From an uncultured Oscillospiraceae bacterium (GTDB lineage Bacteria > Bacillota > Clostridia > Oscillospirales > Oscillospiraceae): DNA of 64,000 nt. The stretch spans positions 10,969 through 74,968 of the forward strand of contig CAKTPO010000010.1 in the NCBI GenBank assembly GCA_934591845.1, given 5' to 3'. The position numbers were made by a program, and so were the translations under genes. Within the stretch, counting starts at the first letter, position 1. Each line of letters opens with the position of its first letter. The notes beneath the pieces are model-generated. The model searched no databases, was not told the DNA's origin, and saw nothing but the letters and a program-made list of their open reading frames with translations. Positions 24,703-33,804 of the stretch are shown here, in pieces.

Positions 24703-25693
24703 TCTTTTTTCTCTTTCCCACGATGTCGATATACACGGCAACAATAATGATCACACCTGTCAGTACCTTTTGCCATTCTGTGGAGACACTCAGCAGGCGA
24801 AGGCCGTTTGTGAGCACGCTCATAATAAACGCACCAAGGATCGCACCCTTCATCGTGCCCTTGCCGCCTGCGAGAGAAGCACCGCCGATAACGCACGCCG
24901 CAACTGCGTTCATTTCATATCCGCTGCCAATCGACGGATAGGCCGTATTCATTCGGGAAGTCATCAGTATTCCGGCAACCGCAGCCATGCATCCGGCAAC
25001 GATATAGGCAAGAAGCTCCCACTTATCCACCTTGATACCTGACAGGCGTGTTGATTCTCTGTTATTGCCAATGGCATACAGATATCTGCCGAAAGCTGTC
25101 TTTGCCAGCATAATGCCAAACAGGATCGCCAGCAGGAACATGATGATAACGCCGGTGTTGATTGCGTAATCCGCAATGCCGAGGTCTGCAAACCAGCCGG
25201 CAAACGGCGAACCCAGCGCAATGTTCTGATACCCCTTTATCTGTGTGAAATAGATGGGCGTTCCGTCTGTTATCACGATGGCTAGTCCTGCTGTGACCAT
25301 CTGCATGCCGAGCGTGGCAATGAACGGCGTGATCTTCATTTTTGTCACCATGATGCCGTTGATCAAACCTACTGCTGCGCCGGTCAGTATGCCGCAAATA
25401 ATACCCATCCATGCCGGCATTCCCCACCAGTTCATGAACACGCCGAGCATCACGCTCACAAAGGTCATAGACGTGCCGATAGATACATCGATGCCTCCGG
25501 TAACGACAACATAAAGAGCACCGACAGACAAAATGCCGTTGATCATCGTTGCAAGCAGAATGTTATTGATGTTGGACGGAGTCAAAAAGTTAGAAGAAGC
25601 TATTGAGAAAAACGTGACCATTAGGATGAGTCCAAGCACGATTGCCATGCTTTGTATAGGAATCTTTTTCAGCTTTTCCATTGAGTTTTTCAT
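24695..25693 (-). CDS. sugar ABC transporter permease, RbsC type
   Basis: A 332-residue permease with about ten helices. GGIDVSIGTSM near residue 66 and GASLAGGKGTMKGAILGAF near residue 285 are the characteristic RbsC/AraH family motifs. Start at 25693 with AAAGGA about 9 bp upstream. Functions with the ATPase just upstream and the lipoprotein at 29624-30619. Confidence 0.92.
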   Translation of the reverse strand: MKNSMEKLKKIPIQSMAIVLGLILMVTFFSIASSNFLTPSNINNILLATMINGILSVGALYVVVTGGIDVSIGTSMTFVSVMLGVFMNWWGMPAWMGIICGILTGAAVGLINGIMVTKMKITPFIATLGMQMVTAGLAIVITDGTPIYFTQIKGYQNIALGSPFAGWFADLGIADYAINTGVIIMFLLAILFGIMLAKTAFGRYLYAIGNNRESTRLSGIKVDKWELLAYIVAGCMAAVAGILMTSRMNTAYPSIGSGYEMNAVAACVIGGASLAGGKGTMKGAILGAFIMSVLTNGLRLLSVSTEWQKVLTGVIIIVAVYIDIVGKRKKNG

Positions 25694-25709
25694 TTTAAGG
25701 TCATTCCTT

Positions 25710-27221
25710 TCATTCTGCCTGCATGTCACATTTTGATGCCAAGCGCATGATGTCCTCCTGTGTGGCGCTGTCCGCATCAAGCGCTCCTGCGATTTTTCCC
25801 TCGTGCATAACGAGGATCCTGTCGCATACCCGCAGGATTTCCTGCATCTCCGACGAGATCATGATGACGGCTTTCCCCATGTCGGCAAGGCTGATCAAAA
25901 GCTCACATATTTCGTCTTTTGCGCCGATGTCTATGCCCCTGGTGGGTTCATCAAAAATAAGAACATCCGTATCCCGGAGCAGCCATTTTGCCACAACTAT
26001 TTTCTGCTGATTTCCGCCTGACAGCGAGCGGACCAACGCATCAAGGGACGGCGCTTTGACCTTGAGCCGCTGGGTGTATTTTTTCGCTTCATTCCGACAT
26101 TTTGTTTTGTCTATATATCCAAACGCTTTACAGAGCTTTGGAATGGATGCAATGGTTATGTTGTTTTCTACAGACATTTCGGTTATCAGACCGAACCGTT
26201 TCCTGTCCTCCGACAGATAGCTGATCCCACAGCGCACAGCATCATACGGTGATTTTATCAAAACCTTTTTGCCGCCAATATAGATCTCTCCGCTGTCAGG
26301 CAGATCTGCGCCGAATATCAGCCGTGCTGTCTCTGTACGCCCCGCACCGACGAGCCCTGCAAAGCCGAGGATTTCACCCTTTCTCAGAGAAAAGCTCACA
26401 TCTTTGACCTTGCTGCCAGAGTTCAGATGCTCGACCCGCAAGATCTCGTCTTCCAGTATCCTGCTTTTGTCTCTGCCCTTTCTGACATAGGCGATCTTGC
26501 GCCCCACCATTGCCGCTATGATGTCGTCAAGGCTTGTAGAGGCAACGTCAACGGTAGAGATATACTGTCCGTCCCGGAGAATGGTGGCACGGTCGCATAT
26601 GCGCTTTATTTCGTCCATGCGGTGTGAAATATAGATGATGCTGATGCCGCTCTTTTTCATCTCGCCGATTATTGCAAACAGGCTTTCAATTTCGCTGTTG
26701 CTCAGCGGTGCTGTGGGCTCGTCCATAATGATCACCCGGGAATTGTAAGAGATGGCTTTTGCGATTTCCACCATTTGCTGCTGCGCTACCGTCAGCTCTG
26801 ACACCATCGTGTTGGGGTCTACATGAAGGTTGACCCGCTGCAAAAGCTCCGCTGCCATGGCAGATGTTGCCCTCTCGTCGAGAAACACGCCGTGGCGCTT
26901 GATCTCCTTGCCGATGAAAATATTCTGCGCAATCGTGAGATTGCTCAAAAGATTCAGCTCCTGGTGTATCATGGTGATTCCAAGTGCTCTTGCATCCAGC
27001 ACAGAGTTGATTTTGGTCTCACGACCGTTAAAAACGATCTCGCCAGCATCCGCTTGATAAATGCCTGTCAGTATCTTCATAAGAGTGGACTTTCCAGCAC
27101 CGTTCTCGCCGAGCAGGGCATGAACCTCTCCTTGATATACCTCCAGCGAGCAATCCTGAAGCGCCTGCACTCCGGGAAAGGCTTTGCTTATCCCTCTCAT
27201 TTCTATCATGGTTTCACGCAT
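25710..27221 (-). CDS. sugar ABC transporter ATP-binding protein, RbsA type
   Basis: A 503-residue protein with two ABC domains. Domain 1 has GENGAGKST, signature-region LTVAQQQMVEIAKA and MDEPTAPLS. Domain 2 has GLVGAGRTE (degenerate Walker A, normal for this family), LSGGNQQKIVVAKWL and FDEPTRGIDIGAK. AGGAGG lies 7 bp before the start. Codon use is more AT-tolerant than in flanking housekeeping genes. Confidence 0.94.
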   Translation of the reverse strand: MRETMIEMRGISKAFPGVQALQDCSLEVYQGEVHALLGENGAGKSTLMKILTGIYQADAGEIVFNGRETKINSVLDARALGITMIHQELNLLSNLTIAQNIFIGKEIKRHGVFLDERATSAMAAELLQRVNLHVDPNTMVSELTVAQQQMVEIAKAISYNSRVIIMDEPTAPLSNSEIESLFAIIGEMKKSGISIIYISHRMDEIKRICDRATILRDGQYISTVDVASTSLDDIIAAMVGRKIAYVRKGRDKSRILEDEILRVEHLNSGSKVKDVSFSLRKGEILGFAGLVGAGRTETARLIFGADLPDSGEIYIGGKKVLIKSPYDAVRCGISYLSEDRKRFGLITEMSVENNITIASIPKLCKAFGYIDKTKCRNEAKKYTQRLKVKAPSLDALVRSLSGGNQQKIVVAKWLLRDTDVLIFDEPTRGIDIGAKDEICELLISLADMGKAVIMISSEMQEILRVCDRILVMHEGKIAGALDADSATQEDIMRLASKCDMQAE

Positions 27222-27236
27222 ATCAATGCCTCCTGA

Positions 27237-28025
27237 TCAGAGCTTGTAGAGCCTGCGGCAGGTTTCGCCAAGCAAGTCTGCTTTCTGTTTGTCTGACAGA
27301 TCGCACTGTTCAATCTCCTGCGGCATGGTGTACTCTCCGCCAAACATGATTTTCTCGGAGCCAAGATACTTGCAGGCATGCTCTATCCACTCTTTCACGC
27401 TTATCTGTGGCAGCTGATTGGAACCATAGTGCTCAAGCCACGCCGTGTCCATATAAACATTGTGAAAACGCTGTGCCATTCCAAGGCATCTGAAATAGTT
27501 TTCCGCTCCCATGTGCGCAAATATTACCTTTAACTCCGGGAACGTTTCCAGGACATTTGCAAACTCAAACGGGGTGCCAACGCAGGAATACTTGCAGGAA
27601 TTAGCCCCATTCGCTGCCGCAGAAGGGTTGGCAGAACCCGCATTATGCCAGCCGACATGGAAAAGGACCGGTATATCGAGTTCCAGACACTTTTCATAGG
27701 TGCGCATCTGGATAGGGTCATCAACATGAAAGCCGCCTTGATAGGACAGCACCTTTATGCCCTTATAGTATCCGGCGTTCACACCGCATTCAAGCGCATG
27801 AAGGGATGCTTCCTGATTTTCTCTGTCCACATATGCAATTCCAAAAAACTGATTTGGGTATTGCTCCACAAGCTTTTTGACCTTTGCGTTTTCATCGTTG
27901 TTTATTGCGATGAGCGCGGTTCTGTCCAGCTTCAACTCCTCCATATAGGTGAAAAGCGGCTTGTTATCATAATACTCGACACCTTCAAATGACCAGACGT
28001 GCATATGGCTGTCAATTCTCATCAT
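27237..28025 (-). CDS. TIM-barrel amidohydrolase-family protein (Amidohydro_2), copy A
   Basis: A 262-residue protein of the group containing lactonases, decarboxylases and 2-pyrone dicarboxylate hydrolase. The HxH metal motif is in DSHMHVW (residues 5-11). Further candidate ligands are HVGW (about residue 123) and FAHMGAE (about residue 172). The strand-8 position, normally G-S/T-D, reads FGGEYT, so Glu replaces the usual Asp. About half of its residues match the second copy at 28782-29561, so the pair probably arose by duplication. AAGGAGAG upstream. It lies between the SGNH-like gene and the transporter ATPase. Confidence 0.85.
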   Translation of the reverse strand: MMRIDSHMHVWSFEGVEYYDNKPLFTYMEELKLDRTALIAINNDENAKVKKLVEQYPNQFFGIAYVDRENQEASLHALECGVNAGYYKGIKVLSYQGGFHVDDPIQMRTYEKCLELDIPVLFHVGWHNAGSANPSAAANGANSCKYSCVGTPFEFANVLETFPELKVIFAHMGAENYFRCLGMAQRFHNVYMDTAWLEHYGSNQLPQISVKEWIEHACKYLGSEKIMFGGEYTMPQEIEQCDLSDKQKADLLGETCRRLYKL

Positions 28026-28082
28026 GTATCTCTCCTTTAGGTTATTGCCGCAAATAACTGTCGGTAATTTGTTTTCCGGATA

Positions 28083-28718
28083 TTACAGCGCTACAAGCTT
28101 TCTTACTTTGTCCGCCACTGCCAGCGCAAAGGCCGCATGAGAGCTGTTGTCAATATGGATGGCATCCGCCGCTGTTGCTGCCACGGACGATGCCTCCAAA
28201 AACGCTGCGCCGTATTTTTCCGCAATCCCTTTATAAAGCTCCGGAAGCTGTGCGCTCCGTTCTCTCGTCCCCTCCGCAGGGAACCAGTTTTCCATAGGTG
28301 AGCCTGCAACCTCCCCCACCTGCACCGGGGACATGATCAGAAGCTTTGGCGGCTTGCCGCCTGCTCCTGCGCTGCTGGAGAGAACCATCCGGCTCAAGGC
28401 CTCGATCCCCATGGAAATGTCACAAGCTGTAAGGGAAAACCTCTTTTTCAGGTCCGGCTGACCAAGCATCATGACAAAAACATCGATGGGCGCATGGCTT
28501 TCGAGGCATGGCCCGATCTGCGCTCGGGCATTTTTACCCGATTCCACCGGGTCTTCGGTCGTGGCTCTGCCCGGAAGCCCTTCTTCGATCACTCTGAAGT
28601 CCGCTCCAAGCTCCTTTGCCAGTATCCCTGTCCAACGCTCATCATATGGGAGCCTGTCTCCGCTGCGGTTATCATAGCCCCATGTGTTTGTGTCGCCAAA
28701 GCAAACCACTGTATACAT
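28083..28718 (-). CDS. SGNH/GDSL-hydrolase-like protein with altered catalytic residues
   Basis: A 211-residue protein with the SGNH arylesterase-like layout: block I CFGDTNTWGY, block II EEGLPGRAT (Gly 50), block III MLGQPDLK, block V DAIHIDNSSH (Asp 185, His 188). The nucleophile Ser of GDS is Thr 10 (codon ACA), and the block III Asn of GxND is Pro 88. The protein may use Thr, have a different reaction, or be inactive. It is inside the catabolic operon, so an ester or acyl-sugar substrate is plausible. Confidence 0.82.
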   Translation of the reverse strand: MYTVVCFGDTNTWGYDNRSGDRLPYDERWTGILAKELGADFRVIEEGLPGRATTEDPVESGKNARAQIGPCLESHAPIDVFVMMLGQPDLKKRFSLTACDISMGIEALSRMVLSSSAGAGGKPPKLLIMSPVQVGEVAGSPMENWFPAEGTRERSAQLPELYKGIAEKYGAAFLEASSVAATAADAIHIDNSSHAAFALAVADKVRKLVAL

Positions 28719-28741
28719 CTTTATACCTCCATTTTGCAGCA

Positions 28742-28770
28742 GACCGCCACAGATATTCTCCGTGGCGGTC
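28742..28770 (-). other. intra-operon hairpin
   Basis: GACCGCCAC pairs with GTGGCGGTC around an 11-nt loop, between amidohydrolase copy B and the SGNH-like gene. There is no T-run after it, so mRNA stabilisation or partial attenuation is more likely than full termination. Confidence 0.5.
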
Positions 28771-28781
28771 TTGTTCCAAAG

Positions 28782-29561
28782 TCACAGTTTGTAGAGTTTT
28801 GCCGCATTATTCCAGAGAATATTCTCTTTTTCCCGGTCGGAAATATCCGTGTTGAGAATATCGCTGGGAAGTGTTCCCTCACCGCCATATAGGATCTTTT
28901 CCGAGCTGAGATACTTGCAGGCGTGCTCGATCCAATCCTTGACCTTTACCTGCGGGAACTGATTTTCCGCATAATACTGCAGCCATGCGGTATCCAGATA
29001 AGCATTCTCAAACCTCATGCAGATGCTGAGACACTGGAAATATGTATCTCCGCCCATGTGCGCCATGATCAGCTTCAGCTTGGGATACTTTTCCAGCACG
29101 GTGCAAAACTGCACCGGGAAGCCAAGCGTGGAACACTTGCAGGGGGCTGCCCCGACCTGTGAGGGATGGACAAGACTGCTGCGTTGGAAGCCCACATGGA
29201 GCAGCACAGGAATATCAAGCGCAAGGCAGGTCTCATAGACAGGATTGATCGCATCGTCATCAAGCATGAAATGCTCCGCATACGGATAGAGCTTTATTCC
29301 CCGGATCCAGCCGCCTTTCACGCCCTCCTCCAGTCTTTTCAGCGACGGGTACATATCCCTTACGTTTACATAACCAAGCCCGAAAAATTTATCCGGTTCA
29401 TTCTGTACCACTTTCTTCATCTCGGCATTCTCTTTTTCCGAGATTGCAATGATGGCCGTTTTATCAATAGCATTTTCCTGCATATATTGATAAATGGTTT
29501 TATCGTTGTAATAATCCACATCATTCATGGACCAAACATGCATATGGCTGTCAACAATCAT
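28782..29561 (-). CDS. TIM-barrel amidohydrolase-family protein (Amidohydro_2), copy B
   Basis: A 259-residue paralogue of the protein at 27237-28025. It has the same DSHMHVW metal motif, KENAEMKKVVQNEPDKFFGLGYV region, HVGF (about residue 120) and MAHMGGD (about residue 167). The strand-8 motif reads YGGEGT, again with Glu in place of Asp. Conservation of this change in both copies suggests a subfamily feature. Second gene of the catabolic operon, directly after the substrate-binding lipoprotein. Confidence 0.85.
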   Translation of the reverse strand: MIVDSHMHVWSMNDVDYYNDKTIYQYMQENAIDKTAIIAISEKENAEMKKVVQNEPDKFFGLGYVNVRDMYPSLKRLEEGVKGGWIRGIKLYPYAEHFMLDDDAINPVYETCLALDIPVLLHVGFQRSSLVHPSQVGAAPCKCSTLGFPVQFCTVLEKYPKLKLIMAHMGGDTYFQCLSICMRFENAYLDTAWLQYYAENQFPQVKVKDWIEHACKYLSSEKILYGGEGTLPSDILNTDISDREKENILWNNAAKLYKL

Positions 29562-29623
29562 AGTGAATACTCCTTTCGATTTTTGATCCCGGGGCTGAGC
29601 TGCCCTCGGTATCTTTCCCTATA

Positions 29624-30619
29624 TCAGTCGTAGAGGCACTGTGCGATTTCAGGATCATCAATGTTCTGTGCGTTGTAGAAATAGTAAGTGGCATTGATGG
29701 ATGCAGGAATCTCTTTTCCGTTCAGATAGTCAACTGCATATTTGACAATATCGTATCCCTGAGAATAGGGTGCCTGCGTAATACTGCCGAAGATCGTGCC
29801 CGCTCTTACGGCATCAGTCTGCTGTTTGCCGGAGTCGTAGCCAATGACTTTGATTTTTCCTGCAACGCCCAATTCAGAGACAGCATTGAGGATCCCGTTG
29901 ATAACATTGTCGCACGTGCCGTAAATAACTGCAGCATCGGGATAGGTGGTCATCATGCTCTTGGCGATTTCAGTTACGACTGCGGCATCGTTGGAGTACT
30001 GCACATCCAGGACCTTCATATTGGGATAGAGCTCACCGAGTGCGTCAATAAAGCCGTTTGTCCGTTCAACACCGTTTTTGCTGGTCTGGTCATGCCCGAT
30101 AACAAGCACACCGCCTTCGCCGCCGCAGCCCTCGCCGATCTTCTCTGCCAGTGTACGGGTCGCCTCAATATCATTGGTCGCAAGAGTCGTGACGGGGATG
30201 TCACTGTTGACACCGTTATCATAGCAGAAAATCGGTATGCCGGCATCCTTGGCCTTCTGCATTGTTGCGACTACCGCTTCCTGGTCGATCGCACCGATGC
30301 ATATGGCATCCGGCTTTGCTGCAACTGCGGTGGCGAACATATCCAGCTGTGCCGCCGCATCCCCCGAGACTGCCGGGGCATCATAAGTAAGATTCACGCC
30401 CAGATCCTTCGCTGCCGCTTCACAGCCAAGCTTGAGCGTACGGTGATACTGGTGGACTGCCGACTTGTCGCACACCCAGATGTTGTATGCGCCGGTAGTG
30501 TTCGCTGCTTTGTCTTCGGCTGCCGCAGTGCTCTCCGCCGCTGGGGTTGTCTGCTGACCGCAAGCGCACAAAACAAGGATCATGCACAAGGTCATAACCA
30601 ACGCAATAACTTTTTTCAT
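29624..30619 (-). CDS. sugar ABC transporter substrate-binding lipoprotein (RbsB-like)
   Basis: A 331-residue lipoprotein. The signal peptide ends in the lipobox LCAC (Cys about residue 20), followed by a Thr/Ala-rich linker and a two-lobed periplasmic-binding-protein type I domain (NIWVCDKSAVHQYHRTLKLGCE... VIGYDSG). Start preceded by AGGAGG. It is the first gene of the minus-strand island and probably captures a pentose-like or cyclitol-like ligand for the permease and ATPase downstream. Confidence 0.92.
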   Translation of the reverse strand: MKKVIALVMTLCMILVLCACGQQTTPAAESTAAAEDKAANTTGAYNIWVCDKSAVHQYHRTLKLGCEAAAKDLGVNLTYDAPAVSGDAAAQLDMFATAVAAKPDAICIGAIDQEAVVATMQKAKDAGIPIFCYDNGVNSDIPVTTLATNDIEATRTLAEKIGEGCGGEGGVLVIGHDQTSKNGVERTNGFIDALGELYPNMKVLDVQYSNDAAVVTEIAKSMMTTYPDAAVIYGTCDNVINGILNAVSELGVAGKIKVIGYDSGKQQTDAVRAGTIFGSITQAPYSQGYDIVKYAVDYLNGKEIPASINATYYFYNAQNIDDPEIAQCLYD

Positions 30620-30954
30620 TTGAATTCCTCCTGTTTTTTTGTTTTATTTCGCAGTGTATGCTTCCACTGCAGATCACATTTTATATATGGCCAAAATTCC
30701 AAATTTATTTCCTTGCATCAATTTGGCCATCCATACAACTTCTATTCTGAAGGACAGTAGTATCCCATATAATATATGCCGGGATTGTGTATCATGTATA
30801 TCTTGCCTGCATATCGTGCTTGAGTTCATGTCAATATTAACGCATAAGGCCTGATATAACAACCGCTTTTTCTGTATTGTAGGTATAAATTTCTGAACAA
30901 GGCACTTGACTTTGCACCGCATATATATTATGCTGTGCACAGATTGGAGGACTG
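30620..30954. promoter_or_regulatory. divergent regulatory region of the catabolic island
   Basis: AT-rich 335-bp gap between the binding-protein gene and the AraC regulator, no gene seen. An inverted pair, ATGGCCAAAATT (30687-30698) and AATTTGGCCAT (30720-30730), is a candidate operator in the leader of the minus-strand operon. The plus-strand promoter of the regulator is TTGACT (30906-30911), 17 bp, TATGCT (30929-30934), with TTGGAGG before the start. Confidence 0.6.
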
Positions 30955-31773
30955 ATGCATTTGCCTGACCATGAAGAAAATATTCCTCTCAAATATCTTG
31001 CTTCCGTTGCCGGCGGCAGCAAAAGGCTGGTCCAGTGCCGCCATTTCAATCAAAACAGCGATATATGGATACTTGATGAACACACTCATAATTTTGTTGA
31101 ACTTATTTATTTTCTCAACGGTGAAGCTCAAGTAGAAACGTCTCAAGGAAAAACAAATTTGACACTCTATGATGTGCTCATACACCCCTCAAACGTCAAA
31201 CACCATGAATTTGTTGATCTGCACAAGCGGCAGGAAATCATCAACCTTGGCGTTGAGGTCGAGTCCGATTTCGACATGGGTGATTCTTTTGTTCTGAAAG
31301 ACAATACCGGCAACATCCGGCGCATCTTTCGTATGCTGGACTATCATTTCAACGCTTCTGACCTGATGCATGAGGAGCTGGAGGATCAGCTTCTGTGCCT
31401 GCTGTTCATCTATCTACAGAAAAGTGCACATGAACAGCTCTGCTCGGAGTATAGCATCATTGACCGGGTGGTGGAGTATGTACAGGAGAACTACCGCAGC
31501 TCGCTGAGCGTTAAAGAACTGGCTGATTACGCACACGTCAGCGAGTCCTACCTTTCGAGACTGATGTCATCTCATGTCGGTATCCCGCCTATGAAGTATG
31601 TCAACACCATACGCATCGAAAGTGCCAAACAAGCGCTCAAGTCGGATACACCGATCGCACAGATAGCCGCACTGGTCGGTTTCATGGAGCAAAAATACTT
31701 TAGTACGGTCTTCAAGCGTGAGACTGGGCTGACTCCGTCCGAGTATAGAAGCCGCATTCGCACAGCCGACTGA
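30955..31773 (+). CDS. AraC-family transcriptional regulator
   Basis: A 272-residue regulator with an N-terminal cupin-like ligand domain (HTHNFVELIYFLNGEAQV..., about residues 25-100) and a C-terminal double helix-turn-helix (SVKELADYAHVSESYLSRLM and IAALVGFMEQKYFSTVFKRETGLTPSEYR). It is divergent from the binding-protein operon and most likely controls it in response to the transported compound. A terminator hairpin follows. Confidence 0.93.
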   Translation: MHLPDHEENIPLKYLASVAGGSKRLVQCRHFNQNSDIWILDEHTHNFVELIYFLNGEAQVETSQGKTNLTLYDVLIHPSNVKHHEFVDLHKRQEIINLGVEVESDFDMGDSFVLKDNTGNIRRIFRMLDYHFNASDLMHEELEDQLLCLLFIYLQKSAHEQLCSEYSIIDRVVEYVQENYRSSLSVKELADYAHVSESYLSRLMSSHVGIPPMKYVNTIRIESAKQALKSDTPIAQIAALVGFMEQKYFSTVFKRETGLTPSEYRSRIRTAD

Positions 31774-31837
31774 GCGCTGCAATAAAATATGCAAAGGGGC
31801 AGTCTCACAAAAATCCGGCCCTCCCCCCCAAAAATAA

Positions 31838-31868
31838 AGGCCCGGCTCTTGCGCAGAGCCGGGTTTTT
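31838..31868. terminator. bidirectional terminator
   Basis: CCCGGCTC (31841-31848) pairs with GAGCCGGG (31856-31863), followed by five T on the plus strand and by CCTTTATTTTT on the minus strand. It serves the AraC gene and the convergent HTH gene. Confidence 0.85.
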
Positions 31869-31942
31869 CGTTTGTAGAAAGACAACCACCCACTATGCGG
31901 GTGAGACGGTATGAAAAGACAATTAATTAGGGGATATATTGC

Positions 31943-32941
31943 TCAGTCCCCGTCCACCTTGATGACCATGCGGGCGATGCCGGATACCGCCGCAAAGAGG
32001 ACTCCGGCTACCGGCCAGACCAGCCAGGTGAAATCCCAACGCATGGACCAAAAGCTCCAGCCTAAGTAAATTGCGGTGGCAAGACACCAATACACGCTGG
32101 AAAAGGTATCCAGTTTTTCCTTCACTCGTTTTTCCTTTTGGGAATACTCGCCTTCCTGCAAAAGCACGTCATAGCTGCCCTTGATCATGGTTACACGGAT
32201 GATCAGGTTGACCCCCAGGGCCACCAGTGCCAGCAGCACTGCCACGCATACCATTACGCAAACACCGCCCTCCGGTGCATCCATGGTTCCGACAATGAGC
32301 AGCGGGATCAGGGACACAATGCACAGCACAACGCCCACGGCGATCCCCCGGGAAAAACGCTCCTCAAAGTTCCGCTTCTTTTCCCGGACCATTCCCGTTA
32401 CGCCGTACTCGGTTTCAAAGGGCTCCCGTTCCAATTCTTCCAGGCGGTTCATGCGGATACCGCAGGTGATGAACAGGAACACGGCCATCGCCGCCAAGAT
32501 AAACAGCACCGTACACCCGATCCCAAGGGCCATGCTCCCAGTGATGGGCAGCAACCTGTTTTCGGAAAAGGCCAACAGCAGAATCAGCAGAATGGGACTG
32601 AGAATGCACAGGGCCGTGGCGTTGGCGATGATAGGGGCGGCTTCTTTCTTGATGTTCAGAAACGTGTTGGCTTCCTCCATAGAGACCTGGCGCTTTGCGA
32701 TTTCCGGGTCGCTTCCGGCCCCTGTGCCCCGGCTCTCCTGGCCCAGGGCATCCTTCAGCAGATAATCCGTACTCACTCCGAAAAGCTCTGCCAGCTGAAT
32801 GACCTTTTGCAGATCCGGCACAGAACCGGCGCTTTCCCATTTGGATACGGACTGCCTGGATACCCCCAGCTTTGCTGCCAGCTCCTCCTGAGACCATCCG
32901 TTCTTTTTTCGTTCCTCTATTATTTTGTCTGCCAGAATCAT
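31943..32941 (-). CDS. HTH (XRE-type) regulator with membrane domain
   Basis: A 332-residue protein. Residues 1-65 are a Cro/CI-type helix-turn-helix (GWSQEELAAKLGVSRQSVSKWESAGSVP), and the rest holds about six transmembrane segments. Such membrane-bound XRE proteins are common in Clostridia next to resistance or stress genes; their signal is unknown. Start at 32941 with AAAGGGG upstream. It lies downstream of the GNAT-YoaP gene on the same strand. Confidence 0.85.
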   Translation of the reverse strand: MILADKIIEERKKNGWSQEELAAKLGVSRQSVSKWESAGSVPDLQKVIQLAELFGVSTDYLLKDALGQESRGTGAGSDPEIAKRQVSMEEANTFLNIKKEAAPIIANATALCILSPILLILLLAFSENRLLPITGSMALGIGCTVLFILAAMAVFLFITCGIRMNRLEELEREPFETEYGVTGMVREKKRNFEERFSRGIAVGVVLCIVSLIPLLIVGTMDAPEGGVCVMVCVAVLLALVALGVNLIIRVTMIKGSYDVLLQEGEYSQKEKRVKEKLDTFSSVYWCLATAIYLGWSFWSMRWDFTWLVWPVAGVLFAAVSGIARMVIKVDGD

Positions 32942-33021
32942 AAGGATTCCCCTTTCTGTTTGGATGCCCTGATCATACCATTTTGGCCGGTTGCATTCTA
33001 CCAAGCGGGCTTTACAAGCCG

Positions 33022-33804
33022 TTAGCCGCCGGTTGCGTTTTGCGTTTTTCCTGCCACACAGTCAGAAACCCCTGCCAGTGCCAGGAATTTTTTGTCGGAA
33101 AGTATGCCCTGGGTGCGGAACTGACCCTCCTGGAACAGAGCATAGGTGGTCACCGGGGCGGGCACGTTTTGGGCATCTTCCCTGGTTGTAATGTGGATGA
33201 CTTTCAAGGGAATGCCATGTGCTTTTGCCGCTTCCTGCACCTTGGGGACCCAGTAACAGGTAAAGGGGCATTGGTCCGTGTAGTACAGGACAAAACCGGG
33301 TTCGTCAACTTTGGGATGCTTTGCGCAGTCTTTGAATCTTGGCGGCTCTGCGCCCTGGGCCAGAGGCAGATACAGGAGGTTGATCCCGCAGTCGGATACG
33401 TCCGCCACCCGGAAGCCCTTGTGGGCCAAAAACTTCGGATCTGCCAAAAATTCCCGCTTTCTCCCCTGGGCGCAGAGAATGCACACCCCTTTTTTCTTTC
33501 GCTCCTGGGCATCCCGGATACATTCAGACAGCAGTTCCCCAGCATACCCATGGCCTTTCATGGAGCCGGAGACCCACAGACAATGAATATAAAACCACCC
33601 CTCTGCCTCAATAGGCACCCAGGCGTTCTCCCCCGGCATGTACTCAATAAAGCATTTCCCCCGCTCCTGACTGCGATAAAAGACCAGCCCCTCCTCAAAT
33701 CGCTGCTTCATCCATTCCTTTTTCGCCAAACTCTGCTTGCCGGACATGGCGCAGCAGATATGCTCTTTGTCGATGTTCTCTCCGGTGATGTGAATATAGT
33801 CCAT
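33022..33804 (-). CDS. GNAT acetyltransferase fused to a YoaP domain
   Basis: A 260-residue protein. The N-terminal half is a GNAT fold (IHCLWVSGSMKGHGYAGELLSECI is the acetyl-CoA-binding loop). The C-terminal half (about residues 165-245) is a YoaP-like, thioredoxin-like domain with VLYYTDQCPFTCYWVP and several Cys residues. This two-domain layout matches B. subtilis YoaP. Substrate unknown. Confidence 0.85.
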   Translation of the reverse strand: MDYIHITGENIDKEHICCAMSGKQSLAKKEWMKQRFEEGLVFYRSQERGKCFIEYMPGENAWVPIEAEGWFYIHCLWVSGSMKGHGYAGELLSECIRDAQERKKKGVCILCAQGRKREFLADPKFLAHKGFRVADVSDCGINLLYLPLAQGAEPPRFKDCAKHPKVDEPGFVLYYTDQCPFTCYWVPKVQEAAKAHGIPLKVIHITTREDAQNVPAPVTTYALFQEGQFRTQGILSDKKFLALAGVSDCVAGKTQNATGG

